A stretch of 64,000 nucleotides of DNA from Chalara sp. BL73. Lineage: Eukaryota; Ascomycota; Leotiomycetes; Helotiales. The translations under genes and the position numbers were made by a program. Positions within the stretch are counted from its first letter, which is position 1. Each line of letters starts with the position of its first letter. Under the pieces are notes generated by a model that did no database searches, had not been told where the DNA came from, and saw nothing but the letters and a program-made list of their open reading frames with translations. The stretch lies in the NCBI GenBank assembly GCA_918026815.1, contig CAKJVC010000124.1, positions 62,001 through 126,000 of the forward strand, read 5' to 3'. Positions 33,716-44,304 of the stretch are shown here, in pieces.

Positions 33716-34362
33716 TGTTGATGTAAGGAGGAAGGGAAAGGTGTGGTGAGATTGTGGTGAGATTGTGGTGATAATCTTTAAAGATCTGGAGAAATCTGGG
33801 TCCCTGGCAGTAGCGCGGCTTGGCACACTATATCTAACTTAACTGAAGAAATGTTTATTCGAACGTCCTTCCCTACTTTATAACCGCAATACATATGTCA
33901 TATGTTTATGGAATGCGTATAGCTTCAACTCGATCGTCTCATGAGACAGTTTGCCATATGAAACTGTATTAATATAACTCCAAGTTTTCTCGTAACTGAA
34001 CTGATGTTCTTCCAATAGCTGACATAGCAATCAGAACCATTACGTGAGATTCAAGTTAGATGCTGGAGCGTGCAGTACAGCTAGTTTTCTGGAAATTTAC
34101 TTCGTTTAGCGATTGCAGCTTCTGTCCTTTAGGTGGTCTGGTTGAGACGCAGCATTATAATCAGCTAGTTATCTGTGGATGCAACAAGCGCGCCTTCACT
34201 CCACCCATAAATTTCCCTTCTATCAAAAAAAACCCCGTCCTTGAGCCCGTTTTTACTCGATAAACATTTGAAATTGTTAAATATTGGCATTGCGAACAAA
34301 TTCATAATGATCAATCATTCCTCGCAAACATGTCATCTTCCGCTCTATCCGATGGGTTGGGA
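33716..34362. other. Intergenic region
   Basis: Promoter side of the Erg26-type gene and 3' flank of the small minus-strand gene ending at 34363. A 12-base unit GTGGTGAGATTG is tandemly repeated near 33741-33765, just upstream of the Erg26 start. Nothing else was recognised. Confidence 0.5.
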
Positions 34363-34911
34363 CTACTGTGTTTTGGTGACATGCGACGTTTTCTGTGAGT
34401 TGTTAGTGCCAAAGATCAGATCTCGATCCTGATCTCGTTTCGGTAGGTCAAGAAAGCGATTGAAGTGGACTGGTGGGATAAAATTTGCGATCTCGTCACC
34501 GGTAAGCTTTTGCATGTAAAGTTGAACCCAAGCGTCGATTGACTTGCCCCATCCATCTGGAGCGACAGCTTCCGAGAGAAGGCCTTGAAGAGTAGATTCT
34601 GAGAGCTCCGTCTATTGGGATGCCTATTACGGATGCCAATTAGCCTAATTCCAAATTGGAATATGATGCTACGAGGAATAACAAAGATTGAATAGGACCG
34701 AAGCGGTGCGGAATAAGACTTATTACATCCATATCGCTTTAATTAGGTCCTGTCCTTTTCTTACCCATTTTCTCATTATCCATGTTCCATCATCGATTAC
34801 CTCTTGTATCCTCCGCTTGCTCGTAATTTTCAGCTTGATTTTCTTTGGTGTGTCTGAGCTGGTTTCCTGCTGTAGAGACTTATATCCGATGGAGTGACTC
34901 ATTTTCCTCAT
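34363..34911 (-). CDS. Small two-exon gene of unknown function
   Basis: Not recognised. Exon 1 (34765-34911) reads MRKMSHSIGYKSLQQETSSD then a basic Lys/Arg-rich part ending GTWIMRKW, and stops at a consensus donor GTAAGA. After a 153-base intron with acceptor AATAG, exon 2 (34363-34611) is open for 82 codons with strongly protein-like composition (TELSESTLQGLLSEAVAPDG, GKSIDAWVQLYMQKLTGDEI, FIPPVHFNRFLDLPKRDQD). Both ends are phase 0, giving 131 residues. A donor at 34800 (GTAATC) would also keep frame and give 119. An in-frame stop immediately upstream of the acceptor argues for real splicing. No signal peptide or membrane segment. It could be the end of a larger gene with further upstream exons or a gene remnant. 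Confidence 0.5.
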
Positions 34912-36323
34912 TTTATTATAATTGCTTCTGATGATGAGATGCTCAAATAAGGTTGCTGCTAGTGGACTCTAATAAGCTTGAAATATGAAAAAGAGCTTAT
35001 CTTACGCACATTAAATAAGAAAGGAGGCACAATTTAAATAAAAATAAAAAAGAGGATTTTAAAACCGATTGCAACTACTTCATTTGGTTTTTTTTGTGGT
35101 GCGTTACTGTATTAAAGCTTGTATTAAAAGAGCAGAATGTTTTAGCCACATCTTGGAAGTAAATTACTGCCCGGAATATAGAGTACTTGAATGAGAAGCA
35201 CCGTAATTCCTTGAAGATATATCATCACCACGACTACCTCATCGAGTGGTGGCAACGCCATGTGACTTGAAAGCTAGTGATTCCTTCGAGGAAGCCGCAC
35301 TTACGATACCTTCCTATTTGCAGCCATACGCCATAACCCATAGATAATTTCCAAAACAAAAATTGTTATCTGGTTACGTTTATACAAACAAATAGTGCTC
35401 ATTCCTTCATGGTATGCCTCGTGTTAGCCAGACAGCCAAACAGTTCAACGCGAGCCCCTTGAGAGTCTCGACTGTTAAATTGCATCAAGTTGACTGCTTC
35501 AAGTACAAAGTGAGATAAAATATCTCGACTTACTTTTCGTTACCAAAATAACCGATACGTCGATACCGATGTGTGGAGAATTGACGGCTGAAAGTCGCCG
35601 TCAAAAAATGGATTAGGTTCTTCTAAGGCGACGATGTAGAGTTCAGGACGTAAAGTAAGTATCAGTAGCCATAGAGAGGAACCGGTATACAAGGCCCCCA
35701 GCTAGGAAGTACGGCGCCATTGGTGCTTCCGAAACCACCTTTCTCTCATTCATTTCTTGCTTGGAGGATTGTATAATATTTAGCACTACAATTGTTGTAG
35801 TATCGTATAGCTGGCGTAGAAACTAATTTGCCGAATCAATGCAGCAAAGTTTACTTGCTTGCGGCAATTTGGTTTGTGATTTCATCAACACAGTTCTTAC
35901 CCGTTGTAATAATTTGTATGGTATTCTCGCCCACTATATATGGTAACACCTTTCGGGCAAATAATAGCCGGTCCTGTTCTAGGATAAGTAGAAGGTTGAT
36001 AGATTGTTTCTTTGTTCACGCGAGCTCCACCTTTGGCGCGATTGGACAACAACCATACTTCAGACACACTTTACTCGTTCCCTCGATGGATCTAACAAAG
36101 GAAGAGGAGATTAGGTGCTTGGCACGAGTTACGTGAGTACCTTTGTGGCACCAGCAGGCCCAGACCAGAGAATATCCACCTGCTTTCAATAAAGAACTTC
36201 CTGGGCTACTATGCTTTAGCCATATGTCAATGATTCTAATTACTGATCCCGTCGCCGTTCGATGAATGAATACCTAATTTGAACTCCATAGCATTGTGGA
36301 AATACATATCACTCGCAGAAAAT
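34912..36323. other. AT-rich intergenic region
   Basis: About 1.4 kb, strongly AT-rich between 34900 and 35170. A small hairpin occurs at 35581-35604. Near 36085 a short open stretch (MDLTKEEEIRCLARV) runs into a GTGAGT donor and may be a leader exon of the downstream cupredoxin-like gene; I could not trace the splice. No other gene was seen. Confidence 0.45.
35581..35604. repeat. Small perfect hairpin
   Basis: TTGACGGC and GCCGTCAA are exact reverse complements separated by eight bases. It lies in intergenic DNA about 700 bases upstream of the cupredoxin-like gene. Its role is unknown. Confidence 0.6.
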
Positions 36324-37853
36324 ATGCGACTCATGGTACCTATGGTGATACTTTCGGCCGTGGCCGCAAACGCTCAAGAATACTCGACACCGTCGGAAGG
36401 TCCTTCGTCTACAACGTCCACCACAGCTACCGCAATACATACTGTGGCTGTTGGATCTGTATGTGGCTCTCTACTACTTTGACGAGCTTGTGCTAATATG
36501 ATGCTGTGAATAGGGAGGACATAGTTTTGACCCAAATGATATCAAAGCCAATGTTGGAGATATAGTGGGTACGTTTGGAGGATGGAGGTATTTTATGGCG
36601 GCAGAGAATGCTCATGTTGTTTTGAATAGAATTCAGATTTTATCCTCAAAATCATTCCGTTGTCAGGTCGGCATATAAACAGCCATGCATACCATATGAA
36701 TATACGGCACCAGGGCGTGTTGGCTTCTGGAGCGGTTTCGTGCCGACGCAACTAGTAACTACAAACGTACACTACAGCAGATCCATCATGGCTTGCGAAA
36801 ACAGCTGACAGCTTTGTGATTAGCCTCCAAAATTTGAAGTGCGGGTAAACGACTCTGAGCCAATATTCTTCTATTGTTCGGCCCCTGGCGCATGTCTTGA
36901 CGGCATGATCGGTGTCATCAATGCAGTATGTCTCTTGACTATCTTTCAGCGGGTCATCTCACTCAGCTATCTAGAATTCCACATTCAGTCTCCAGAATCA
37001 ATTCGCTTTTGTAGCAAATGCAACCCAGGAGTTCAGCCCAGGCCAACAGCAGTTTCCAGTGGAGACTGGCTCCTCAAGAACACGGACACAAACACTTCCC
37101 GCTGCTACAGGGAATTCGGCGGAAACAGTCCCTGAAAATCATCCTCACCCACTTAGTGGAGGAGCGATCGCCGGTATAGTAATTGGTGGCGTGTTTGCCG
37201 TGCTCATACTGGCCGTAATCATGTATCTTTGCATGCGGAACCAATACCTACGTGGCCTCGTGAGTAGGCGCTCGCAAGCACCAGATCCGGCATCGGTATA
37301 TAGACCATCGCGCCCAGGGTTTGCAGAGGTAAAATATCAGAGCATGGTAAGAGGTGGTTCAAAACAACGAAGGCGGAACGAGACGCCACATGACGTGGGA
37401 TTGGCGGTACCGATGGGAGGAGATGGCAGAAGCTGGCGGAGCGGGAGCGCGCCTATAGACGAGCTGACAGGCATGTCCGTCAGTCCAACCGGTATCCCCA
37501 GCCCAAGGCATGAGGCAAGTCCGAGTTACGAGCCCTATGATGCGCGTACGGGTCGTGGGATCTCCCCGTAAGTAATCTCTGTACTTCGCTTTATCCCATA
37601 AAGGAATCCCAAACCAAACCCCTTACGGGATACTCACAACTTAGAAATCAAGCTTTGCAATGATAGCACTGATCTTCAAAACAGACCCCTCGCTCATACA
37701 TATGTTCCATACTCGCCAACTCTCCGCCCCGATTACATTCACAGCTACAGTCAGGGGCCACAAAATTACGTCCATGAACTTCCTACCGCGAGTCCCCATC
37801 CGCAACCGCCGCGATCATTTAGTTTCGGTGAAGATAGCCGGCAACGACAATGA
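36324..37853 (+). CDS. Membrane-anchored extracellular cupredoxin-like serine-rich protein
   Basis: 385-residue surface protein from six exons: 36324-36458, 36514-36568, 36630-36754, 36824-36925, 36996-37567 and 37685-37853. A signal peptide (MRLMVPMVILSAVAANAQ) precedes a Ser/Thr-rich stretch and a cupredoxin fold of ~110 residues: GGHSFDPNDIKANVGD, FRFYPQNHSVV, GFWSGFVP and PIFFYCSAPGACLDGMIGVI. His in QNHSV and Cys in FYCSAPG match two blue-copper ligands, while the position often His in related proteins is Ala here. A linker leads to one TM helix (GGAIAGIVIGGVFAVLILAV), then a ~160-residue cytosolic tail rich in Arg, Pro and Ser. Reading straight through exon 5 would stop at 37571; the GTAAGT there and the protein-like exon 6 (PYSPTLRPDYIHSYSQGPQN) favour splicing. 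Fungal relatives are cell-surface proteins of unclear role. Confidence 0.82.
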
Positions 37854-40464
37854 TATCTCGTTAGGATTGGAGAGAGTGTGCGACAGATAGCGCTGGAGAT
37901 CTGAGCTAATGGTGTTTGTGGCTCTGTCTCATTCTATAGGTCCATTTCTGCTGGGCTATTGGTTAGCACAAGGCTCCTAGACTTCTTTCGTTCATTCCTT
38001 TTTCATCCTCAACTATGAGGACTAGATGCAAGACATGTTTGATTATTAGTTTGAAAAACTCATGGTCTTGATAGAACCTCACGTTTTCTGTGATACCGCG
38101 GTGACAAACTTCGAATCGTGATTCTCCTTCAAGTTCTGCATCAAGATTGCTAAAACGGTACGTTGTCCTTGCCGTGGCGGGCTATGCGATCCCAGCGCGA
38201 GCTCTTCACCAAATCTACCCAGAGCGCTCAATAGCGGTGCCATAACTTCGGCATCGCGAGGGTGTTTTTAAAGCATTCGCCAACATCATGTCTGCGAAAT
38301 ATCGCGATCCACGCGCATCTCTGGCGACGGGGCTCCTCTTTAGCTTTGCTAATAAAGCATGAGGCAGAAGGTATGATGCGGAAGGGGTATGCCGGAAGGA
38401 AATGCCTACAGAATTCAAGCGTGGATCGAAATTCGGAGCAGAAAATCGAATAGCTGGATTAGGATTATACCTGTGAGTTTCGCAGAGACGCAAGATTATC
38501 ATATCCAAGGACGTATTTCAAAAATACCGCCACATTTCTCCACGACCTCCCCCCTGCCAAGCCTCGCCTAGCACACACCTGCACCAACTCTTACCATCCC
38601 ATTTCCTCTGCTTAACTTCGGAGCCGGGCATGGAATACGGATTCCGAATCTTATCTCTATGCTTGGTTCAGTCGCCACCCAAGTTCTCGTCTCCTCCTAA
38701 GCCCTTCCCTTCCTCGTCTACGATTCAGGCCGTCCAACTTCGGCCTTGATAAAGCTACGCCGGAGCTCCAGCGGGGATGGTTCGGTGATTTGCTTTGATT
38801 TGGACGGATAGGTAATATATGGTGCTCGCCTAGACAAATTAAAACCCTCATCCTCGTGCATGGTCTCTTTTCTTGGGTCGTTCGAACGCGCCTATGATGG
38901 TCTATCCCGCCCACCTATTTAGAACTTAACCAGCTACCCATCCAAATAGGATGCATATCGCTGGCCACGGGAACCGGATCTAAAAATAAAGTAACATCAC
39001 AGCCAGCTTAAATTAAGGGGAATGTCAGTAAGCAGCCATGTGTTCAACCTGGAATGGCTTGTTGGGTAAAATGGTGTTCTATTCCTTCTAATCAAGTCCC
39101 AAGTATCTAGTCTATCCAGAAATGCGCAAAATCGCGTACTACATCCGGCATGTATAATTAAAAAGAATGATGTTCGCCATGGGTTTCACCCATACCCCAA
39201 GCATGCAGGTGCGCACAAGTTTGGGGTGTGACGCAGCTGCAGCGAATAACATAGATAGTCACTCATCCAAATATTCCTCCAATTTCCTTCGGAGCTTGCG
39301 CTATATCAAATATAAGCGAATAAGAGCATGGAAGTAACAAATTGGCTGTGCCGATCACCAGAGTGATCGTGAAATTAGTTGTGACGTTAATCGCGTCGTT
39401 GAGCTTTGAAGCGCAGCATCTCTCGCGACACATTCCAGTAACTATGTTTGCTGTGCCTAATATCCTGGCCGAACAGTCTCAAACTATTTCGGCCACGACT
39501 ATGACAGTGATGAGGGGGTATTTGATGTTCTGTCTTGTGAGTATGTCGGTTCAAAGGCGGCATTGATGCGGTGGTCTATTGTTGCTGTCTGTTTGTTGCT
39601 TAAGGAATTTGGTGGCGTGAGAGCGATTATGAATTGTAGTTTGATGAAGAAAAGTAGAGGGACGTTAGTTTACTTCGATTATTGTTAGAGTTGTGCAAGT
39701 GGCCTGAACTAAGTGGCGCTGGACTCCAGGGCAGTCGAAATTCTAGTGCGGAGGCGTTAATGTTTTAATTTTTGGCGAATATTGTAGCAGTAGTGCGGCC
39801 TAAGCATACCTAGCTTCAGGCCATCATTGGTCTTGGCAAATTTTGACTTAGAAAGACAAATAAGAGAGAAGGTGCATTTTCGTTTGATCGCAGTTGACGC
39901 AGCAGGTAATATCTCCCTCGGGATCACTCCGGAAATAAGCAGGGCCAAAGAACATGGAGAATCCAAAAACAGGAGATCGAATTGGGCTTTTGTGTGCAGC
40001 TGTATTGGTACGGAGAATTTAAACCTTTACCTCGCCTTGAAATCAGGTTGACCACTCAGCACTCCTCTATTATACCATCAAAGATCTATCGTCCCAAGAT
40101 GCTCATACCCTCCATGTGCCTTGATGCTGGGTATTCGATGCCCCGCGCCACAACACACTCATTCATCTCACGCTATGTCGGGTGGCCACGATATTCCACA
40201 CCACTCATGACTGTAATCCATATATGGGATATCCCCAGCCAAAATCATGCCTGAAAATCTAATATCCTTCTTGCACAAGCGTTTCGAGGCCCACACAGGT
40301 GAAGGCCGCCAGAATGTTATCCACACTGAATTCTAAATATGGTGAACGACACACCACAACGGATCGGTTCTGTAATGACAGGCTGACCAGCCGAGTAAAT
40401 GCCCAAAGCGGCGGGCATAGACCGACTGGATTGCGTGAAAGGGCAAAGGCTATGTAGTCGTTGT
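37854..40464. other. Long gene-poor region
   Basis: About 2.6 kb without a supported gene. An open stretch at 39794-40051 (plus), including VHFRLIAVDAAGNISLGITP, and an overlapping minus frame 39757-39966 have protein-like composition but no start context, splice partner or family. The remainder has stops in all frames. It may hold decayed genes. Confidence 0.4.
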
Positions 40465-40584
40465 TCAGACATAAGAAGCGCCACCATTTGCCTCCTTCTT
40501 CGTCGCTATGTTAATGATTGATGCGACCCCAACGACGAAAATGATAGCAGCGAGTACGCCGAGAACGATTGGTAAAGTCTGCAT
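40465..40584 (-). CDS. Possible 39-residue single-TM membrane protein
   Basis: A complete ATG-to-stop frame beginning MQTLPIVLGVLAAIIFVVGV, followed by ASIINIATKKEANGGASYV. It forms one clean hydrophobic helix (residues ~4-26) with a basic KK after it and a short polar tail, the layout of tiny integral membrane proteins or proteolipids. Codons favour C/T endings, as in expressed fungal genes. It resembles no family I can name; the ATPase proteolipid Pmp1 and the OST subunit Ost4 are of similar size but do not match in sequence. A 39-codon frame can arise by chance, so support is moderate. An upstream exon cannot be excluded. Confidence 0.4.
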   Translation of the reverse strand: MQTLPIVLGVLAAIIFVVGVASIINIATKKEANGGASYV

Positions 40585-41603
40585 TTTGATGTTGAGTATG
40601 GGGTGATGTTATGCAGGTGGCAAACAGGAACGGAGTTGACGTCAGAGTGTTTGTTAGACCAAAGTCGGGCTCTCTGCTCGAGAGATGTCTGTGCTCACGG
40701 TGGCAGCAGATTTCAATCAAGAAGATGTAGGAGAAGCGGCTTTAAAGCTCACTTCGCTGAAGGATATCTGACTCCGGTATTCCGAAATGCCGCGTAAGAT
40801 GATATCACGTGCAAGAGTCGAAAACAAAGAGCAGTTTGCAAGATGGTTCCCACCACACCGGACAAGATACTGCTGTTTTGACAAGCGATGCAAAAGTACG
40901 ACAGTAAGACCAGAATTTGAAGTGGAGATGTTGTGTTCCGTAGAAGAAAGAATGTTGATGTTGTTCGGAAGTGCGGGGACATGGAAAGGTTATACAGAAA
41001 ACGACGCCGTTTGGGCTGACACGAGGAGGGCGGGGGGAGAAAACGGGAAGAGAAGCCATCCTATCGAATGATGCCTATGAATGACTCGAATGATTGGCAG
41101 CTGGGATCTGGTTGCTGATACACAATACCACTTGGCACATATTATTTTCAGAGCTGCGCTTCAACGTTTGCGACTGTACAACATGAACTCTGAAGCCCTG
41201 CTTTGAAACCACGATGAAATACTCTGACTAACGAACGATAAGCATCCTCAGATCAAGGGACTTCCCTCTGAATTGTTGTAGTAGATGCTTGTATTGAATC
41301 TTTCCCAGATGCTGCCATCCCAAGTGCCTCCTCGTATTGTTTTGGTCTTTCCAACGGGGGAAACCTGCGTCAGCCAATATATTGTGGGTGATGTATGCGT
41401 GTGTGGCTGTGTGGCAAGAAAAGGTGAACGAGTGGAAGGGACAAGAGGAAATTTATAGTGCGGTGGACAAGGGGGAGGGGGGGTCCCCTGCGTATGTACC
41501 TTGTGGCCTCGCGTCAACTTACACGCGAAAAATACTGATACTGCTAGACCTTGGCTGCAAAACACCACCAAGCAATGCCAACATCGCCCATTCGAAGGTG
41601 ACA
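40585..41603. other. Divergent intergenic region upstream of alg6
   Basis: Promoter region for the plus-strand alg6 gene, with a G-rich run near 41470-41485. A minus-strand frame across 41248-41793 is a shadow of alg6 exon 1 and its leader. No other gene is supported. Confidence 0.5.
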
Positions 41604-43467
41604 ATGGCAACACCTTCCCCTCATAAACCCAGGAAGAGGCCGAAGAAGGCTGGCACGGGAAATGGCAATGGAAATGGCAGTGACGTATCCTCCGTCGTTT
41701 CCAGCGCGGCACCCAGCAAGCGGCCCTCGAGCTCTGGAAGCCGACCAACCTACCCTCTAGCAGCATTTGTTTGGCCGGGACGGAACGCCTCACAATGGGA
41801 GATTCTGCCGTTGATTCTGATGGCGGTGGGCCTCTTTAGATGGGCAGCCGGACTTTGGGGGTATTCCGGTAAGCATTTTCATCAACAGAAAATACCAGCA
41901 CAACTGACATGTATCTCTGCCAGGTTTCCAGAATCCGCCAATGCATGGTGACTACGAAGCGCAGAGGCATTGGATGGAGATCACGACTCAATTGCCAATT
42001 TCACAGTGGTATTTCCACGATCTCGAGTACTGGGGACTGGATTATCCACCTTTGACTGCATACCATAGCTGGGTTTTGGGGAAGATTGGCGGCTTCATCA
42101 ATCCGTCATGGTTCGCTTTATTCTCTTCACGTGGCTCCGAAGACCCAATCCTGAAAGTCTTCATGCGAGCTACGGTGATTGTCTCGGAATATCTTGTCTA
42201 CATACCTGCGGCGGTCATATTCGTGCGTCGGCTTAGCAAGCTACAGGGAGTTAATACTTGGACAGCATCAATTGCTCTGGTTGCCATATTGATGCAACCT
42301 GGGACCATTCTTATCGATCATGTCCACTTCCAGTACAATACAGTCATGCTTGGGCTAGTTCTTGCCACCATGTCCAGTGTCTTAGCCGGGCGGTATATGT
42401 GGAGCTGCGTGTTTTTTGTGCTGGCTTTGGGATTCAAGCAGATGGCATTATACTATTCACCAGCCATATTCGCATACCTACTAGGGGTCTGCATCTTCCC
42501 ACGGATCAATATCCCAAGATTCCTGGGTATTGCGGTTGTCACATTGGCCACGTTTACAATTCTGCTACTTCCGATACTTCTTGGCGCTCTGTATGATGTC
42601 CGTCGAGGCATTGATGCTCGGCCTGATCTTTTTGGACATTTTGCCCCACTTCCAATCTTCTCACAGCAGTCCTTCAGGATCAACCATAAAGCGTGGTATT
42701 ATCCTCTAATACAACAATCTGCCCAGATTATACACCGAGTATTCCCGTTTGCTCGCGGCTTGTTTGAAGATAAGGTAGCCAATTTTTGGTGTGCTCTTAA
42801 TGTGGTCATCAAGCTTCGCAAGTACCCATCTGAGCTTCTACAAAAAGCGTCTCTACTCGCAACACTAGCTGCAATTACACCACCATCACTCGCTATATTC
42901 CTCAGACCACGAAAAGAGCTTCTTCCGTTGGCTTTATCTACCACAGCGTGGGCTTTTTTCCTATTCAGTTTCCAAGTTCATGAGAAGAGCGTTTTATTAC
43001 CTTTGATGCCCATGACAGTCTTACTGGCAGGTAAGCAGGGACTGAGTAAGAATGTCCGAGCATGGGTCGGTTTCGCTAATCTCCTCGGAGTCTGGACCAT
43101 GTTTCCCTTACTTGAGCGCGTCGACCTGAGGATTCCCTACTTCACACTCTCCCTTCTTTGGGCATATCTTCTTGGGCTCCCACCTACCTCTTTCTCGGTG
43201 TACCGGCAAACAGAAAAGAGCTGGGCTACCTTTGCCACAACGGCTATCCATACCGTCTTCTATCTGCTAATGGGTTTATGGCACGTCGGGGAAAGCTTCC
43301 TATTGCCACCACGAGACAAGCCCGATCTATGGGTTGTCATCAATGTAGGAATTGGAGCCGCAGGTTTTGGACTTTGCTATCTATGGTGCTTATGGAGTCT
43401 GGTTGTCGATACGGGCATCTCGGAAATCTCAAAGGTGGACAAGAAGAAAGCGAAGAAATCACAGTAA
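41604..43467 (+). CDS. alg6: Dolichyl-P-Glc:Man9GlcNAc2-PP-dolichol alpha-1,3-glucosyltransferase (Alg6)
   Basis: Multi-pass ER membrane glucosyltransferase of 602 residues that adds the first glucose to the lipid-linked N-glycan precursor. Exons 41604-41868 and 41924-43467 are joined through a 55-base intron; the Gly codon of YSGFQNPP is split. The N-terminal ~50 residues are polar with a Gly-Asn repeat (GTGNGNGNGSD). The luminal loop after TM1 has the family signature MHGDYEAQRHWMEIT, then WYFHDLEYWGLDYPPLTAYH, as in Alg6/Alg8 (GT57). Further conserved segments are DHVHFQYNT, LGFKQMALYYSPA and FSFQVHEKSVLLPLMP. About ten to twelve hydrophobic helices follow and the C terminus is a Lys-rich KKKAKKSQ, consistent with ER retention. 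Alg8 is the alternative; GDYEAQRHW-type signature and length favour Alg6. Confidence 0.94.
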
Positions 43468-44304
43468 TTGTACATAGAAGCTCAATATACCCAGAAAGCC
43501 ATTTCCTTTCCACCCGTTATCCTATTATTCCTTGTCTTTACAAGTGCATATATACCTTCTGTTCCAATACATTTCATCCCAGCCTCTCTACCACACTTCG
43601 TCCTAACTCCCAACCCCGGATTCTCCTCACCGTCAATAATCTGCAGTCCCCCCTCTTCACCCCTAGCCCATCCACAATCCCCAAATCCATTCCACCAGAT
43701 CGAAAACGGGCCTCATCTCCTCCGAGCCCGCCGTGCCTCCACGCCCGCACACGCGTCCCGATACGAGCGATATTATACCCGCATTCCCTTCCCTACGCCG
43801 CCAGATACTCGCTCCTGCAGAGCACAGATACGACGGCCTGAAAGGCAAGCTTCGAGATGGAATGGGTGCTAAGTTTCCATCTGACATCGAGGGCAGGGGA
43901 ATGGTCTTGCATGGGCTTGGATGGGGGTTGGTGTTTGAGCTGCCATTTACGCTTGTTGGAGAGGTTAAGGAGGAACTAAGTTAGAGGTGGTTGTAGGTTG
44001 GGGGCGTTGGGAGAGTAGATAGAGGCCGTGCCTGCTTAGGTTTGACACGGTATCGGTTGATAATTGGAGGGCATAGCGGTGGTGTTGGATGGTGAACACG
44101 CTACCAAGAGGCGCGACGTTAGGTTTAAGTTTTGGCGCGTGGTTTTAGGTCCGTTAACCTACAGGGCTGCGCACCATTGAGTCGTGTTGGCGATGTGGCT
44201 CATAGCAGTTATATTGCGCTCGATAGTCTCGACAAAAAGCGTATCCGACATCAGGGTTTATGCGCTTGCGGGGCGAAAGATCAGAGATACATTGCACCAA
44301 GCGG
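43468..44304. other. Region between alg6 and the S28 peptidase gene
   Basis: C-rich sequence directly after the alg6 stop, with long overlapping open frames on the plus strand. One of them (43671-43984) is listed separately. From 43985 to 44304 nothing was seen apart from presumed 3' UTRs of the facing genes. Confidence 0.4.
43671..43984 (+). CDS. Doubtful open frame downstream of alg6
   Basis: Not recognised. An open frame of ~104 codons without an early ATG ends in protein-like sequence (RRQILAPAEHRYDGLKGKLR, MGAKFPSDIEGRGMVLHGLG, FELPFTLVGEVKEELS). If real it needs an upstream exon or a start at the internal Met at about 43860. The upstream part is Pro/Arg/Ser-rich and is open in several frames because the DNA is C-rich, so chance is a serious alternative. 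Confidence 0.25.

Noticed and set aside
41248..41793. 181-codon minus-strand frame opposite alg6 exon 1
   Set aside because: It overlaps the confirmed alg6 exon and has His/Cys/Pro-rich shadow composition.
43158..43841. 227-codon frame overlapping the alg6 end
   Set aside because: Its first 300 bases are out-of-frame alg6 coding sequence and the rest is C-rich DNA open in all frames.
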